A stretch of 64,000 bases of DNA from Aphrocallistes beatrix (GCA_963281255.1 OY725490.1:1240001-1304000); one strand, 5' to 3'; counted from the stretch's first letter, positions 24,623 to 36,887 are shown. The notes: generated by a model from the sequence alone, not told the origin. Numbers and translations: made by a program.

Positions 24623-25408
24623 ATGAGTACTAAGCCGAGTGAATTAGAAGCGGGAGATCTCATCTACCGTCCATACGATGGGTCTGGAGGAGGAGCTACC
24701 AATGCCAGTGCGGGGGGAAGATTCGTATATCATTACGGTATCTACATAGGAAATGGCAAAGTAATCGACTTTACAAAGGATGAAGGTATTCGTGAGTGCA
24801 GCTGGGATGAGTTTGCATCTGGTTGTAAAGTCTCAAAGGAAAGGTGAGCTACTTCTTTATTTATACTTTATTTGCTACAAAGCACACATCTAGATGATTG
24901 GATAGATATGCTTCAATAAAAGTTAACGAGAAATTGTTTAGAGGTAGTGAAATGTTGTTCAAATGTTTCTAGAGTAAATAGTTGTCATTCAAAGGAGAAG
25001 ATAGTCGAGACAGCGAACTACTACTACAAAAACCCAGATAAGTGGGATCCCTACAGTCTTCGGTACAACAATTGTGAACATTTTGCTCAATTCTGTGCCA
25101 CTGGAGTCAAGAAATCTAGTCAGGTTGAAAGTGTACAGGAACTCGTTGAGTCAGTAGTTGGGATTGGAAAGGAAATTTTGAAATTAATTCCCGGCTCAGA
25201 AGTCATAAGTGATGATTTAGCAAGTTTGGGTGCGGGAAGACAAATGGAAAATCATGAACCAAAGTCTAGGTTTGAAGATGTTGATCTTAAAAAAATAAAT
25301 AGGGCGCTACTTCAGGATATTGAAAAGGCACAAGAAAGGCCGATTTTTGAGATTGAAGAGACACAAGAAAGTTCAAATGAAAAGGGAGAAGAAAAGTCGA
25401 TTTTTTAG
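24623..25408 (+). CDS. LRAT-domain (NlpC/P60-like) protein
   Basis: Two exons, 24623-24843 and 24973-25408, joined in phase 2 (GTGAGC donor, TTTCTAG acceptor), 218 aa. Opening the frame at 24947 instead would lose the join; an acceptor at 24941 runs into a stop. The N-terminal half is an LRAT-type papain-like fold: LEAGDLIYRPY, then YHYGIYIGNGKVIDF (His37, Asp49), and YNNCEHFAQFCATG with the nucleophile Cys108 in the family's NCEHF motif. Family members (LRAT, HRASLS/PLAAT) are acyltransferases or phospholipases using His-His-Cys. Here the second His position, 12 residues after the first, is Asp. After about residue 125 comes a Glu/Lys-rich tail, with no C-terminal membrane helix of PLAAT type. 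TATA box 66 bases upstream of the leader end. Substrate unknown. Confidence 0.85.
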
Positions 25409-25935
25409 GAGCTTGAAAAGTTCGGAAAATTGTCACTTTTGCATTAGCTCTTCGAACAAACTGAAACGGTGCAATCCTAAGTTCAAAATACCCTCTCGTA
25501 GTAACCTATAGTTTTATTAGTTGTTAGCTAGAATATTAGTATATGCAGCATTCAGCTTGTTAGTGCTAGTCCTTTATCTTAACGAATAGTGAATTTTCTT
25601 TAATTGTGTTGATCATAAATTCATAAAATCTTATATATTTATGTTTTGTATTTGCCCGAATTGATTGAAGAATTGGTAAGTCGTAGATAAATGAAAATTC
25701 GCATTTCTGTTTAATTGGTATGATAATTATTGTAAAAATTAAGCAGAATATTTGTTGAATTTTCGTTGTTTATGGATAAATTGGTCCATATATAATAAGC
25801 GCGAAGTATGGGGCACCAACTAAATCGAATTTCGGGACATAATTGGAATTGGGTTTGGGGTGGATCCAATTCAAACCGGGGTTCTATCTAGGATGTTAAA
25901 TTTGGGTGGAGCGGAAGCTTCTGAAAATCTTAATA

Positions 25936-26515
25936 CAGGGTGATCCAAAAGTTCTGCAACAAATTTTGCTGAAGTATCATACTTACACTTGAGGATCTAG
26001 CATCCGATATTTCGTTTTACTTGAAAATCATAAGGGTTATTTCAATTATTTTGCAATCCAATTTCCTATCTTTCCTAATGTATTTGCTAAGGTGGATCAT
26101 AAATGTTTGTGTTTAGAAAAAAGAGAAAAATCAAAAGAAAAAAATCTCGAATGCTTGGTACATTCTATGATTATACTTTAAGAATTGTTGTTCTTATTGG
26201 TGATTACTGGTATAGAAACCAAAAGAAATAATCATATATTAGTATTTTGAATTAATAACTAACTATTGGAAGATATAAATATATTTAATAAGGTTTTTTC
26301 GAACTTGACATTTTTGAGATCAGATTATTGGAGTCCCGGGTATATAATATTTCAAAAATTTGTATAAAAAATATTTTGCGCAATGAATAGTGTTCATTTC
26401 TAAACTAGAAGAGTGGTAGATTCCATAGATGCAAACCGATTTAAAGTTAAACTAAATTATCTTAGTTAAATCAATGAAGTAGAATTTATAGTTGCAGAAC
26501 TTTTGGATCACCCTG
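25936..26515. mobile_element. Mariner-like MITE (CAGGGTGATCC ends)
   Basis: Left end CAGGGTGATCCAAAAGTTCT, right end AGAACTTTTGGATCACCCTG: perfect arms of at least 20 bases, TA on both sides. About 580 bp, AT-rich, no coding frame. Confidence 0.85.
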
Positions 26516-26689
26516 TATACACTCAATTGTCAAATACTAAAGAACCTTTAAACACGCGATTTAGCCTTGGGGCCAATTTGGGCCAAACCTAATTTTTCTG
26601 TATTCAAGATTCACCTTTGATAAATAAAATTTTTTTCTTTAATAGAGAAATTGGAAAGCACTCAACTGTTTCTTTGATATCCCTAGGCT

Positions 26690-26755
26690 CTTGCAGGGCG
26701 ACTCTGTGGACACGTAGTGTCCGAAAGCCACAATCAAGCGAAGCGCGCTTGTTAC
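26690..26755 (-). repeat. Head-only copy of the hairpin-headed repeat
   Basis: GGACACGTAGTGTCC hairpin followed by AAGCGAAGCGCGCTTGTTAC, without the long body. Confidence 0.6.
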
Positions 26756-26789
26756 TGAGAAAACATAACAGGGCTTACATGATTTTTCT

Positions 26790-27165
26790 AGCTTTTCATT
26801 TCCTTATTTCCTTCCAGTATTTCCTCAAATTTTTCAACAGATAGGTGATCAGGACTTTCGATGCAGATGCGAGTTTGTATCATAGTAGAAGCGTCTCTCA
26901 CTCATTCAGCTGCGAAGCATCGTTTTATTAACTTCATATTGCCGAAACTCCGTTCCATTGGGGCTGTTGTGTCACTGGAAATACTTTTCTCTATGAGATT
27001 TCAGTAAGGTGTCTCCATTCTCAATTTGTAAAGTAATGAGGCCTTCTCATGTAGTTGTTTGTGGAACATGATGCTTAGCCAAGGAATATAATAATCGGAT
27101 AAGCTTTTTTATAAAGTCACAGTTCTGTTTCTTCTCCTCTGCAGTGGATGTTCCATTACATTACC
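26790..27165 (-). pseudogene. hAT-type transposase C-terminal remnant
   Basis: The minus strand, with two in-frame stops, reads SDYYIPWLSIMFHKQL, then SSDTTAPMERSFGNMKLIK, then MIQTRICIESPDHLSVEKFE. The ERSF...K.IK block followed by a short I...SP stretch resembles the C-terminal dimerisation region of hAT transposases. No complete frame, so a fossil. Confidence 0.5.
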
Positions 27166-27513
27166 ACATTGATGATAACAAACATGTAGTAACACGTAGA
27201 TAATCAACTATTATGGATGTTAGTTCGCAACGAAATAAATGTTTATTTATTAGTATATTTATATTACAAGTATGACGAATTTTGTGATAGGTTGTTTCAT
27301 CAGATGGAAAACTATGTCAAATAAATTTCAATACCATCAGGGAATCAAATCCACATATTTCAACTAATTTCAAAATATATTTAATATAATAATTATCAGA
27401 TATTAATATACAATAATACTATATGTACATAGATATACGGCGTATATGTTTGGTTCGAAATTAAATTCAGAAAGATGAGATACAAATATACATCCAAAGA
27501 GTATTTATACAAA

Positions 27514-27716
27514 CTATGGCGATATATCAGAAGAATGATTTGTGATCTCTTCGAAATCTTGAATTTCGGAGTATTTAGTGGGCGGAATAGGTGGTCTCTT
27601 TATTCCAGTGTGTGCTTTGAGAAACTTTAATTCAGCATACATGACACCACCCTGTGAATAAATATAATACCAAGCTATCGGTAGTGATTTATACATTTTT
27701 ATTATTAAAACTCAAT

Positions 27717-27803
<87 letters not shown>

Positions 27804-30800
27804 CCGGACAAAAGTATTCGACCACCACAGAAACCTCCATACAAATAGTATTAAAGTAGATCTGTTCACAAAGGAACACATGCTCAAACTATTAGAAATA
27901 CTCTATTTTTGATTTCTAATTCCTAATCTACACATTCTAATTACTCATAATTGAGATCCTCAACTCAATAACTAACTCCCAAAATTATAAATATCTACCT
28001 TTGATACTTGATGCTACTTGCCCCAAGTCATAGCTATTATATATGATGGCGATTAGTGACACAAAGGTTGATAATTTTCTACAGTTAGTATTGTACTAAA
28101 AATATCAAAAATTAGTAATTCGGATGTGTAGTTTACGAATCTAAAATCAAAAATAGAATATTTCTTCTGTTTGAGTACATATTCCATTATGAATAGATCC
28201 ACTTTAATACTATTTGTATGGAGGTTTTCGTGGTGGTCGAATACTTTTGTCCGTGTAGTGTAAATATATATATGTAACGAATTGATTGAAGAAACTGCCA
28301 GGACAAAAATGTCGACATTTTTTATAATTAGAAATTTTAATTAGTAATTGGTCTAGCATGCTTGATATAAATTATATATCATCCTTCCCCTAGCAAAGGA
28401 TAAGGATAATATAGATATATATGTACTATAGAAGAATAACATGAATATAATATTCTTATATTGCAATAATTCCAATATAGTCCAATCTCGTACAATTTTA
28501 GAATTTGTTTCATGGATTTAGGGATATTCTTGCAACTATGTATTCTTTTATACAAGTAGTTAATGTGCATTGTAAAAGGCGGCCAGTAAGTTTTGTCCCA
28601 AGCTCAATTGGGTTTAAAATTTGTTGAACTCCCACAATCTTGGTTATTATGGTTTGGAGATTGTATTTGGAATATCATGGATGATTTTAAGAAAAGTTTA
28701 ATACTGAAACCGTATTTTGTATGCTGAATTAAGAAAAAATGTATCCTGACTGCGAAATTTGCGAAAACTGCAAAATCACGATCACGATCCACTGCTTAAA
28801 GTAAAGATTATTTGTGAAGTGAATCAAACTGTCATTTTGGATGATTGTGCAAAATGGGATCAATATTGACTTATGAAAGGATCAGACGAAAGAAATTAGA
28901 AAATAATCTGATTCCGGCGGGTAGGTGGTCCAAACTACGCATTGAACTCTTAAACCGTGTTTTTGTAACTGAATTAATTTTTCAAACAAAAGAAAAAAAT
29001 TAGCCTTAAAGAGCTTGTAGCAGTCGATACTATTTTAAATCAACGTTCATTACCTTTATCACTTCATGCTCGTGTCTAGATAAAAGAAAATGAGTGTAAT
29101 AAAGCAAACAAAATAAACGAATCAAGTAATTATAAATACAAGATTTACCCTTGTATCTGATTCTTTCTGCATCTATCACAACGAAATGAAAGATTTAGAA
29201 CTCTGAAAACTTTTTAAATATTTCAATTTAATCAATTCATACCTTTTTCTCAAACAGTGAATAATCAATCCAATCAGAACGAGAATAATAATATTAATAA
29301 TCAGAAATCCTGCAGCAACGACGCATCCAATGATGATATGATCTAAACAGAGGCTTAAAATAAAAATAGTAAAATTGGTCTACATATTGTCTATTCATGA
29401 AAGTGAATACTTCTAAACGGTAAAGGATACAACCAATCGGGTTTCAGATTCGAAAAAATACTCATTCAAATTAGTCCGATATTTCTAATGTTTAGCATTT
29501 ATCGTGAATTCAAATTTTAAACCCTATATTTAAAAAGTGCAAAACGATAGAGCAAAAAACTGAAATTTCTAACCATTAATAAGTAATAATGATGCCATAA
29601 TTCCATACAAACTTGCTCAAAACAGTTCACACAAAATACTCTGGTGTGCCCAAATTTGTTTTCTTCTGCTGGCAGTTGTTTCATATAATTCGTAAGTAAT
29701 TACATGGAAATATATATGTGTATATTAATATATTTCACATATGATATAACTATCGTCCAAAAATAATGACTCATCACTCTGTTATGACGTCATCGCATCA
29801 AAATTTATAAATTTGAATTTGGTATAAATTCGTTTACTTACCGTTATTGAGATCAGAAGTTTGTGGTAACACAGTAGTATCATTCATCGATGTAACAGTA
29901 GGTACAGTACTATGCATCGGTGCAATGGAAGACGTAACAATAGATGTTGGTATTAATGCTGTAGTTGAAGGGGTAGCTGAATTGTCTGTACAAAAGATAT
30001 AATAATACCATATCCTCACCAATGTCTTCATCAATACTGTCCAGAAAAAAAATAGATGTATTTGTCTGAGAGAATAATGTCAAACACTAAGAATATTACA
30101 CTCAAAATAGACGTCCATCGTCTCTTCTACAAGATGACTGGTTATATTTTTTTTAAAATAGGTAATCACGATACTTTAAAAGAATTTTTGGGGATAATCT
30201 TTGACGAAGCGTCATAAATATCTTACTAAAAGGCATTTTTCAAAAATCGAAACCAGTATTCTGTAGAAGCAGATTTTTTGAATTCTTTAATCATCTCCAT
30301 ATTCTTATGCAGAATATACTTTCTATTTCTGATCAATATGTAAAATTAGTATTATTTAATATGTAAAATTAGTATAATTTAGAAAAAACTAATCACAATG
30401 AAATTGTAACATACCTGATTTTAAAAAATATTCCATTGCTGTTCCATTGAATGACTGTCCACACTGTTGTACTATCATCAAGTTAGCTGTAATGTTAGTC
30501 TCTACACCATCTAACTGAGTGAAGTTGTGAGCAGTTAGAACTGTATTGTAACTGAGTTGAGAAGATGGTAGAGTGAAGTTAGTACTGTCACTGTATGTGT
30601 ATGTTACATCTGGGCTACTGTGAGAGTAAAGGAGTTGGAGAGAATACGAAATGTCTAATTCTCTTCGTGGTATTGTAGTTGTGTTGAGTCCCTGCAATAT
30701 CAAGTCGCTAATATACAAGTATAACTGAAATGTTGCTAAATCCTTACTATTAAAACTCGATTATTGTATATATATATATGTAACGAATTGATTGAAGAAA

Positions 30801-33800
30801 CTGCCGGGCGTAGAAGGCTGATTTTTGGCATGTGGGAGTTTATTGGCTATGGCTCCAGTAAGTTCTGAGTTCAGAGCAAAATGTCGACTCATCATGGAAT
30901 TATGACGTCATTGTCACATTTTTAAAAGTTAAGCAACACAGTTATTCGAGCATAACTCAGCCATTATAGGAGATAGAAGGCTGAAATTTTAATAGAATCT
31001 GTATACTAACATACCTCACATATGATGCGACTTAAAAATGATGACTCATCACTTTGTTATACCGTCATCATTATGCATCAAAAATTTTAAAATTGACAAA
31101 TTTGGTGATTTTTCGAGTGAAATCGGTTTTATCACTAAGATGGACATATTTAGAGATGTTATCTCCCTTATAATTAACCAATGTCACCTCCAGGTGACCG
31201 AAGGGAGCCTCTGGCGGACACGAAGTGTCCGCCAGCCGCGCAGCGCAAGCAAGCGAAGCGCGCTTGTTACAAGTATTATGCTATCAGTTCTTATCAAAAA
31301 TACCTAAGATGGTTTCAATTAGAGGTAGACAAGCAATAAACTCAAATCTACCAAGAGATGACGTATGGTAAATTCTCTAACTCTTAGTCTGTATATGATC
31401 GAAACCCTTTTCATCATAATAATAGTAGATATGGCCACTACAATGCATGGAAATGGGTGCTCGTAGGATACTTCTTATGACGAAACTAACCTAGATATAT
31501 GTTAAAGTAAAATAGTCAGACAAAAGAGTAATACTCAACTAACCCAATTAATTGTGAGTTTTCCACTGACATTTTCATAAATAAGACGCACATTCTGAGA
31601 ATTATTTGTTAGTGAGTAACCTAAATGAATTCCAAACAGAGTAACCATGAATAAATTACGAGATTTCCAATTCTGCCAAAATATACTTGCAAAAGAGATA
31701 GTGTTAGCAGAGCTGTTAGTAGAGTTACCAGCACAGCTCATAGCTGTTACAGAGTACTGATAGTCAGTGTTGATATTCAGAATAGTGGAGTGAATGTAAC
31801 TGTTAGAATTAGTAGTAGCTAGTGGAGATCCATCAAGATACAGAAAATACCTATTAACAGGTACGTCGCTAGGAGGAGTATTCCATGATAGAGATATGTC
31901 AGCTGAACAAGTAGCTGTGTTGAAGTTAGATACAGAGCTCTGTAGACTGGGAGCAGGAGGAGCTAGGAAAGTGTTTAATTGTTACAAGCGCGCGCTTCAC
32001 GTACTTGTGAAGCACGGCTAGCGAACACTTAGTGTTCGCAGAGTAGCCATATGCCTGATAATGTGATCAAATTCAGAATCTCCATGGTTCACGAGATATT
32101 CGACAAATTACCAAATGTGACTAATATGATACATTGTCGAATATCACGTGAACCATTGAATTTAGAGGTCGAAATTATATTATCACTTGATAGGAAGTAG
32201 TATATTCACTATCAAATGGAATTACATTTGAATGTCAAGCTATCGCGGTTTTCAAGATATAACCCCAACTGACCAAAACACGTTTCCATAGCAACACTGG
32301 AATATAGCAACATTCCATGAAAAAAATCCAAATTTTTCGTATTATCTCATTCACATCTGAGTTCAATATGAAAACAATATTATAAAAACACTTAGAAGTT
32401 CCCTTAAACGACCTCTGAAAATCTCCAAATTTGACACAAATATAACATATTGCGCAACCATATGATGACTAATCTAAATTTTAACAACGGATATGGGTAC
32501 TTTCACACCATATTTATATATGCTGCTAATACATTCCTAAGCTCCACTGTGCTTTGCTAATGATTTAAGGCAGCTCATGTATTAGTTCAACCATCTTCTA
32601 CCGCATCCCTAGTCCCAAATCCGTAAGTTACTGTGAGGCCTTATATACAGTAGGCTATGAATTAATATATAAAGTTATTGCTTTGAAGTATCTTATATAT
32701 TAAAATGCTAGGAATTTGTGTGTGTGTTTGTCCGAATTGATTGAAGAATTGGGAAGTCATAGAGATGTGAAAATTGGCATGTAGGGGTCAAATGATATGA
32801 CTACGGTTAAGTTCTAAGATCTAAGCGAAATTTTCACATCTCTGCAAAAAAATGGAAAATAATTTTTCACACCTTTTCTATACAAAATAAATGACTACAC
32901 TATCACAATAGAAACCATTGTACGACACTACAATAGATCGTCATTGTTATTAATAATACTTCAAAGCCACAAATTATGTTTGATATCTAAATGTATTATA
33001 GTGTATGGCAATAAAAAATATTATGTGCAAATTTTCACACTTTTATATACATATTTTCACACCATTGATGAATTTTGAAAATATGCTAGAGACTAGCTTC
33101 CAACGGGTGACATGGGGTTTTCAGGGGTGTAGATTTCGAATATCATATTTTCGAGTAAATTTAATGATCAATTTGTTCACTTTTGTTTACAATAGGTACA
33201 TAAAGTAAGCAAATTACAAAAATGGGCTAGAGACTAGCTTTCAACGGTTGACATTGGGTTTTTAGTGCTGTAGATTTCGAATATTATATTTTTGGATCCA
33301 TATGAGAAATTATTCGTTAACCTTTGTGTACAATATTTATATAAAGGAAAAAATTCCCAAAATATGTTAGATTGAGTAACTCTAGGCGCCCGCAGGGCGA
33401 CTCTGTGGACACGCAGTGTCCGCAAGCCGCGCAGCGTAAGCAAGCGAAGCGTGTTTGTTATTAATTAATAGTCAGGAATCATACATATGACTTACTTGAT
33501 GCATAATTAACAATACTAGAGCTGGCGGTAGAGTTACCAGCACAGCTCATAGCTGTTACAGAGTACTGATAGTCAGTGTTGATATTAAGAATAATGGAGT
33601 GAATGTAACTGTTAGAATTAGTAGTAGCTAGTGGAGATCCATCAAAATACAGGAAATATATATTAACAGGTATGTTGCTAGGAGGAGTATTCCATGATAG
33701 AGATATGTCAGCTGAGCAAGTAGCTGTGTTGAAGTTAGATACTGAGCTCTGTAGACTGGGAGCAGAAGGAGGAGCTAGGAAAGTGTTTAATTACTATGTA

Positions 33801-36800
33801 TATGTTGCAGTGTAAATGCGAAACTGGTGTATTCGCGAATACACCGGAGGATTCGCGAATACACTGAATAGTTGGTGGATTCGCGAATACACCGGTGCAA
33901 ATGCGAAACCTTTTTATCTTAAATCTTATGGTTGATTTATATTTCTCATGGGAACAACTAGATTACAACAAAACTTTTAATCAAGATCAATGAATGTAAA
34001 ACCTTATTCTAAATCGTTTTCATGTAATCTTCAAGCTTGATAAATTATTCTTACATTACATACATCACTCCTCATGCTATGCTATATTATTTGCTTTTTG
34101 GTATGTTTTAAGTTTAAAAACTTTACTTTCTAACGCCAAAAATGTAGTTGTATAGTAGCTTTGAAAACATGTTGTTTACATCATCTTACTGTCAAATTTT
34201 TAGTTATGAAACAGCTGAGTATTACTAATAATAGTGTAAATACTACGTATTTCCTTTGAGTTATATAATTAACCAACCATAAGATTTAAGATAAAAAGGT
34301 TTCGCATTTCACCGGTGTTTTCGCGATTCCACCAACTATTCAGTGTTTTCGCGAATCCACCAGTTTCGTATTTACACTGCAACATACATATTACATAACA
34401 CCTCTTAATTTAACCAGAAATCATACTATTATGACTTACTTGAGACATAATTAACACTACTAGAGCTGGTAGTAGAGTTACCAGCACAGCTCATAGCTGT
34501 TACAGAGTACTGATAGTCAGTGTTGATATTCAGAATAGTGGAGTGAATGTAACTGTTAGAATTAGTAGTAACTAGTGGAGATCCATCAAGATACAGGAAA
34601 TACCTATCTACAGTTCTGTTGCTAGGAGGAGTATTCCATGATAGAGATATGTCAGCTGAGCAAGTAGCTGTGTTGAAGTTAGATACAGAGCTCTGTAGAC
34701 TGGGAGCAGAAGGAGGAGCTAAGGGATAAATTATATTCTGCATAGTTAACTAATTTAGGCTAATTATGTACGTAGTATTATTCCAATAGGCTACTACTTC
34801 ATCTCTAGTCCATAATTTACGATCAAATTTGAAGGCCTAGTTTTACAGTTTGCAGGAATGGCGTAAACTGACAAAGTGCTTTACCATAGCAATGCAAGAA
34901 TATAACAACATTCAATGAAAAATTCTAGATGTTTCAAATCAATTATTACTAATCTTGGTTCTACACAAAAATCATATATTAATAACATTTAGAAGTAGGC
35001 TTAAACGCTCAGAAAAAGCTAAAACCGTCCTAAAAATTACCTGTTGCGCAATGATATGATTTTAATATATGGTAAACAAAAACAACCAAAACATTTATCC
35101 TATAGAACAGAACCTCTATAAATAGAGGTGCGGCATAGTAAAACAATTGTGCATTTTGTGATAAAAGCACCAAAATTGGTACACATGTACTTTGATATAC
35201 TATGAACATTTTTGGATATTGGACCACCTGAAACGATGCCTATGTCAGCCATGACAGCTGGCCCCAAATTACCACGTCCGATTGTATTGCCGGAATTGTC
35301 TCCTATCAATAACTTCTTTTAATCACACCAGATCATATTGATTGTTAAATTCGCGTCCAGCACGAAATTTCCAGCAATTTGATATATATATTGACCATAT
35401 TTGGAGAATCTTTTTGGTTGCCCGTTCCTAGCAACGGCCAGGAATGTTGAAAAATTCCTGCTGGACACGAATTTAACAATCAATATGATCTGGTGTGATT
35501 AAAAGAAGTTATTGATAGGGGACAATTCCGGGAATACTATCGGACGTGGTAATTTGGGGCAGCTGTCATGGCTGACATAGGCATCTTTCAGCTAGCCCAA
35601 TATGATATCCAAAAATGTTCATAGTACATCAATGTACATGTGTACCAATTTTGGTGCTTTTATCACAAAATGCACAATTGTTATAAATTTCATGCAATGC
35701 CGCACCACTAAAATGGGAAGTCTCTTTATGTGTGGCAATTTTGGGTCATTTTTATTTGATTCGAAATAAATGAACCTCTATAAGTGGGGAAGTGGGGAAT
35801 TAAGGAATACAAATTTTCAGAGAAAAAATTTCCCATTTCAATGAAGTACTAAGAGGACAGTTTTCCGGGCACAATTGTCATTATGTCGATTCTTGACTTG
35901 ATCTGATTTGATTTTTGGATTTATTCAAACAATTATGACTTAATTTCTTGCGATTAAGGTACAAATCATAGTGGAGAATGGGGGAGTAGGTATATTTTCG
36001 CCGTCCCGTGCTCCCCTACTTATGGAGGTTCTACTGTAGATTCGAAAATACGAAATTCGAAATCTTCATCTTTAAAAACCCCAGGTCAACAGTTTAAAGT
36101 TAATCTTTAGCATATTTTTGGAATTTGTTACTCTATGTAACAACTGTAAACAAAAACAAACTGTATATTTATCATATCGTCCCTGTACATACCAGCTGAA
36201 TCCAATCGAAGAGTTCGAGCGAAATATTCTGACATTGAAGCTCCACTAGCCCTGATCTTATTATCACATCCCATACGGAGATTCTCATCGGTAGAACTGT
36301 TGAAAGAGAGAAGAGTGATGGATCCAGTCACATATGTGGAATTTCCGAGAGGTGTATCAGCTGTGAATCGAGATAAATCCATACCATGGAGTGCGTTGCT
36401 TTTAATTGTATGTTTAAATATCAAAATATTATTTCCAATGACGAAACTAATTTCTCTTGAAGTGAATCTATATCCATCATTCGGTACAGTTTGTACACAG
36501 CTGACTGTAACATCCTCTCCTTCACATGCATAATCAGGATTCTGTGTGACTGAAGTACCTGAGGGAAAATATAGTAAAATTCCTTTATTTAAAACGCAGG
36601 ATTTCGATTTTTTTGGCAAAAACTTCTTTGATTTCAACAAGTGTTCGCAGGAGACTCATACAGAAGTGTACGCCAGCCACACAACACAAGTAAGAGTTCT
36701 AACAGTGAGATTTATTGTGAAACTTTAATACCATATTTCTCTGAAAAAATCCCGGGGGATTTTGTGCGTATAAAAGATAAACGTCAGCTCTTATTCAAGG

Positions 36801-36887
36801 AAATATGGTAGTTCAATACTCACCATAGAAGAGAATATAATGTGTGGAGGAGAGGAGAAATATTTGAAAGAGATTAGAAATATACAT
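27514..36887 (-). CDS. Ig/FN3 transmembrane receptor E, three FN3A domains, ITIM/ITSM-like tail
   Basis: Complete family member, twelve exons on the minus strand, 2046 nt (681 aa). Exons: 36824-36887 signal peptide (MYISNLFQIFLLSSTHYILF); 36193-36558 Ig-like (GTSVTQNPDYACEGED ... LRMGC); FN3A three times at 34440-34718, 33496-33774 and 31687-31962; 31544-31620 and 30415-30691 FN3B; 29842-29985 Ser/Thr stalk; 29243-29342 transmembrane helix ending HCLRKR; microexons 29149-29172 and 29054-29075; 27514-27651 last exon. Every junction is GT-AG and the phases close. The last exon has VMYAEL (ITIM consensus) and, 22 residues later, TKYSEI (ITSM consensus) after KRPPIPP, then an acidic end. Same tail class as gene C. 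The long introns hold fold-back elements and a full hairpin-headed repeat. Use of all three FN3A exons in one transcript is inferred from phase only. Confidence 0.82.
27720..27799. repeat. (CT)n(AT)n microsatellite
   Basis: About 32 bases of CT repeats run directly into about 47 bases of AT repeats, ending at the Tc1-type MITE. Confidence 0.95.
27799..28260. mobile_element. Tc1/mariner-type MITE, second copy
   Basis: Left end TACCCGGACAAAAGTATTCG, right end CGAATACTTTTGTCCGTGTA. Sister of 21724-22198, with the same CTCCATACAAATAGTATTAA block. Inserted next to the AT microsatellite in gene E's last intron. Confidence 0.75.
30780..31268 (-). mobile_element. Hairpin-headed dispersed repeat, full copy
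   Basis: Begins GTAACGAATTGATTGAAGAA after (TA)n and ends GCGAAGCGCGCTTGTTAC. The hairpin GGCGGACACGAAGTGTCCGCC near 31214-31234 is perfect apart from the loop. Intron of gene E. A partial body copy lies at about 29700-29815 and a tail fragment at 28276-28320. Confidence 0.85.
31980..32660. mobile_element. Worn relative of the 20.1 kb fold-back element
   Basis: Carries the GC-rich head (about 31984-32045) and then the landmarks ATTGCGCAAC, ATGATGACTAATC and ACTGTGAGGC ... AGTAGGCTATGA shared with 20880-21120. Intron of gene E. Confidence 0.6.
33802..34385. mobile_element. MITE with TTCGCGAAT-rich inverted ends, between FN3A exons
   Basis: Inverted arms begin ATGTTGCAGTGTAAATGCGA and end TTTACACTGCAACAT. 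Each arm holds repeats of ATTCGCGAATACACC or TTTTCGCGAATCCACC, then AAACCTTTTTATCTTAAATC and its complement. About 584 bp with a non-pairing AT-rich middle. Lies exactly between two FN3A exons of gene E. Confidence 0.85.
35095..36036. mobile_element. Large fold-back (pogo-like) element in gene E
   Basis: Two long arms (about 35129-35371 and 35448-35706) are near-perfect reverse complements, for example CAATTGTGCATTTTGTGATA and its partner, with a non-pairing centre of about 75 bases. Outer ends are GAACCTCTATAAATAGAGG and, at the right, TTATGGAGGTTCTACTG, which resembles pogo/Tigger ends. No transposase frame. Confidence 0.7.

Larger units (their letters stand above)
31687..34718 (-). repeat. 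Three tandem, nearly identical FN3A exons of gene E
   Basis: Copies at 31687-31962, 33496-33774 and 34440-34718, each phase 1-1, all ending in the MSCAGNST block. The main differences fall in one short stretch (NRTVDRY, NIPVNIY and DVPVNRY). Confidence 0.9.

Noticed and set aside
24947-24972. Extending the second LRAT exon upstream to an ATG at 24947
   Set aside because: No in-frame join to exon 1; the TTTCTAG acceptor at 24972 keeps phase 2 and the family motif order.
27705-27887. Open frame with YIYIYI and RERERE runs
   Set aside because: Pure translation of the (CT)n(AT)n microsatellite and the MITE end.
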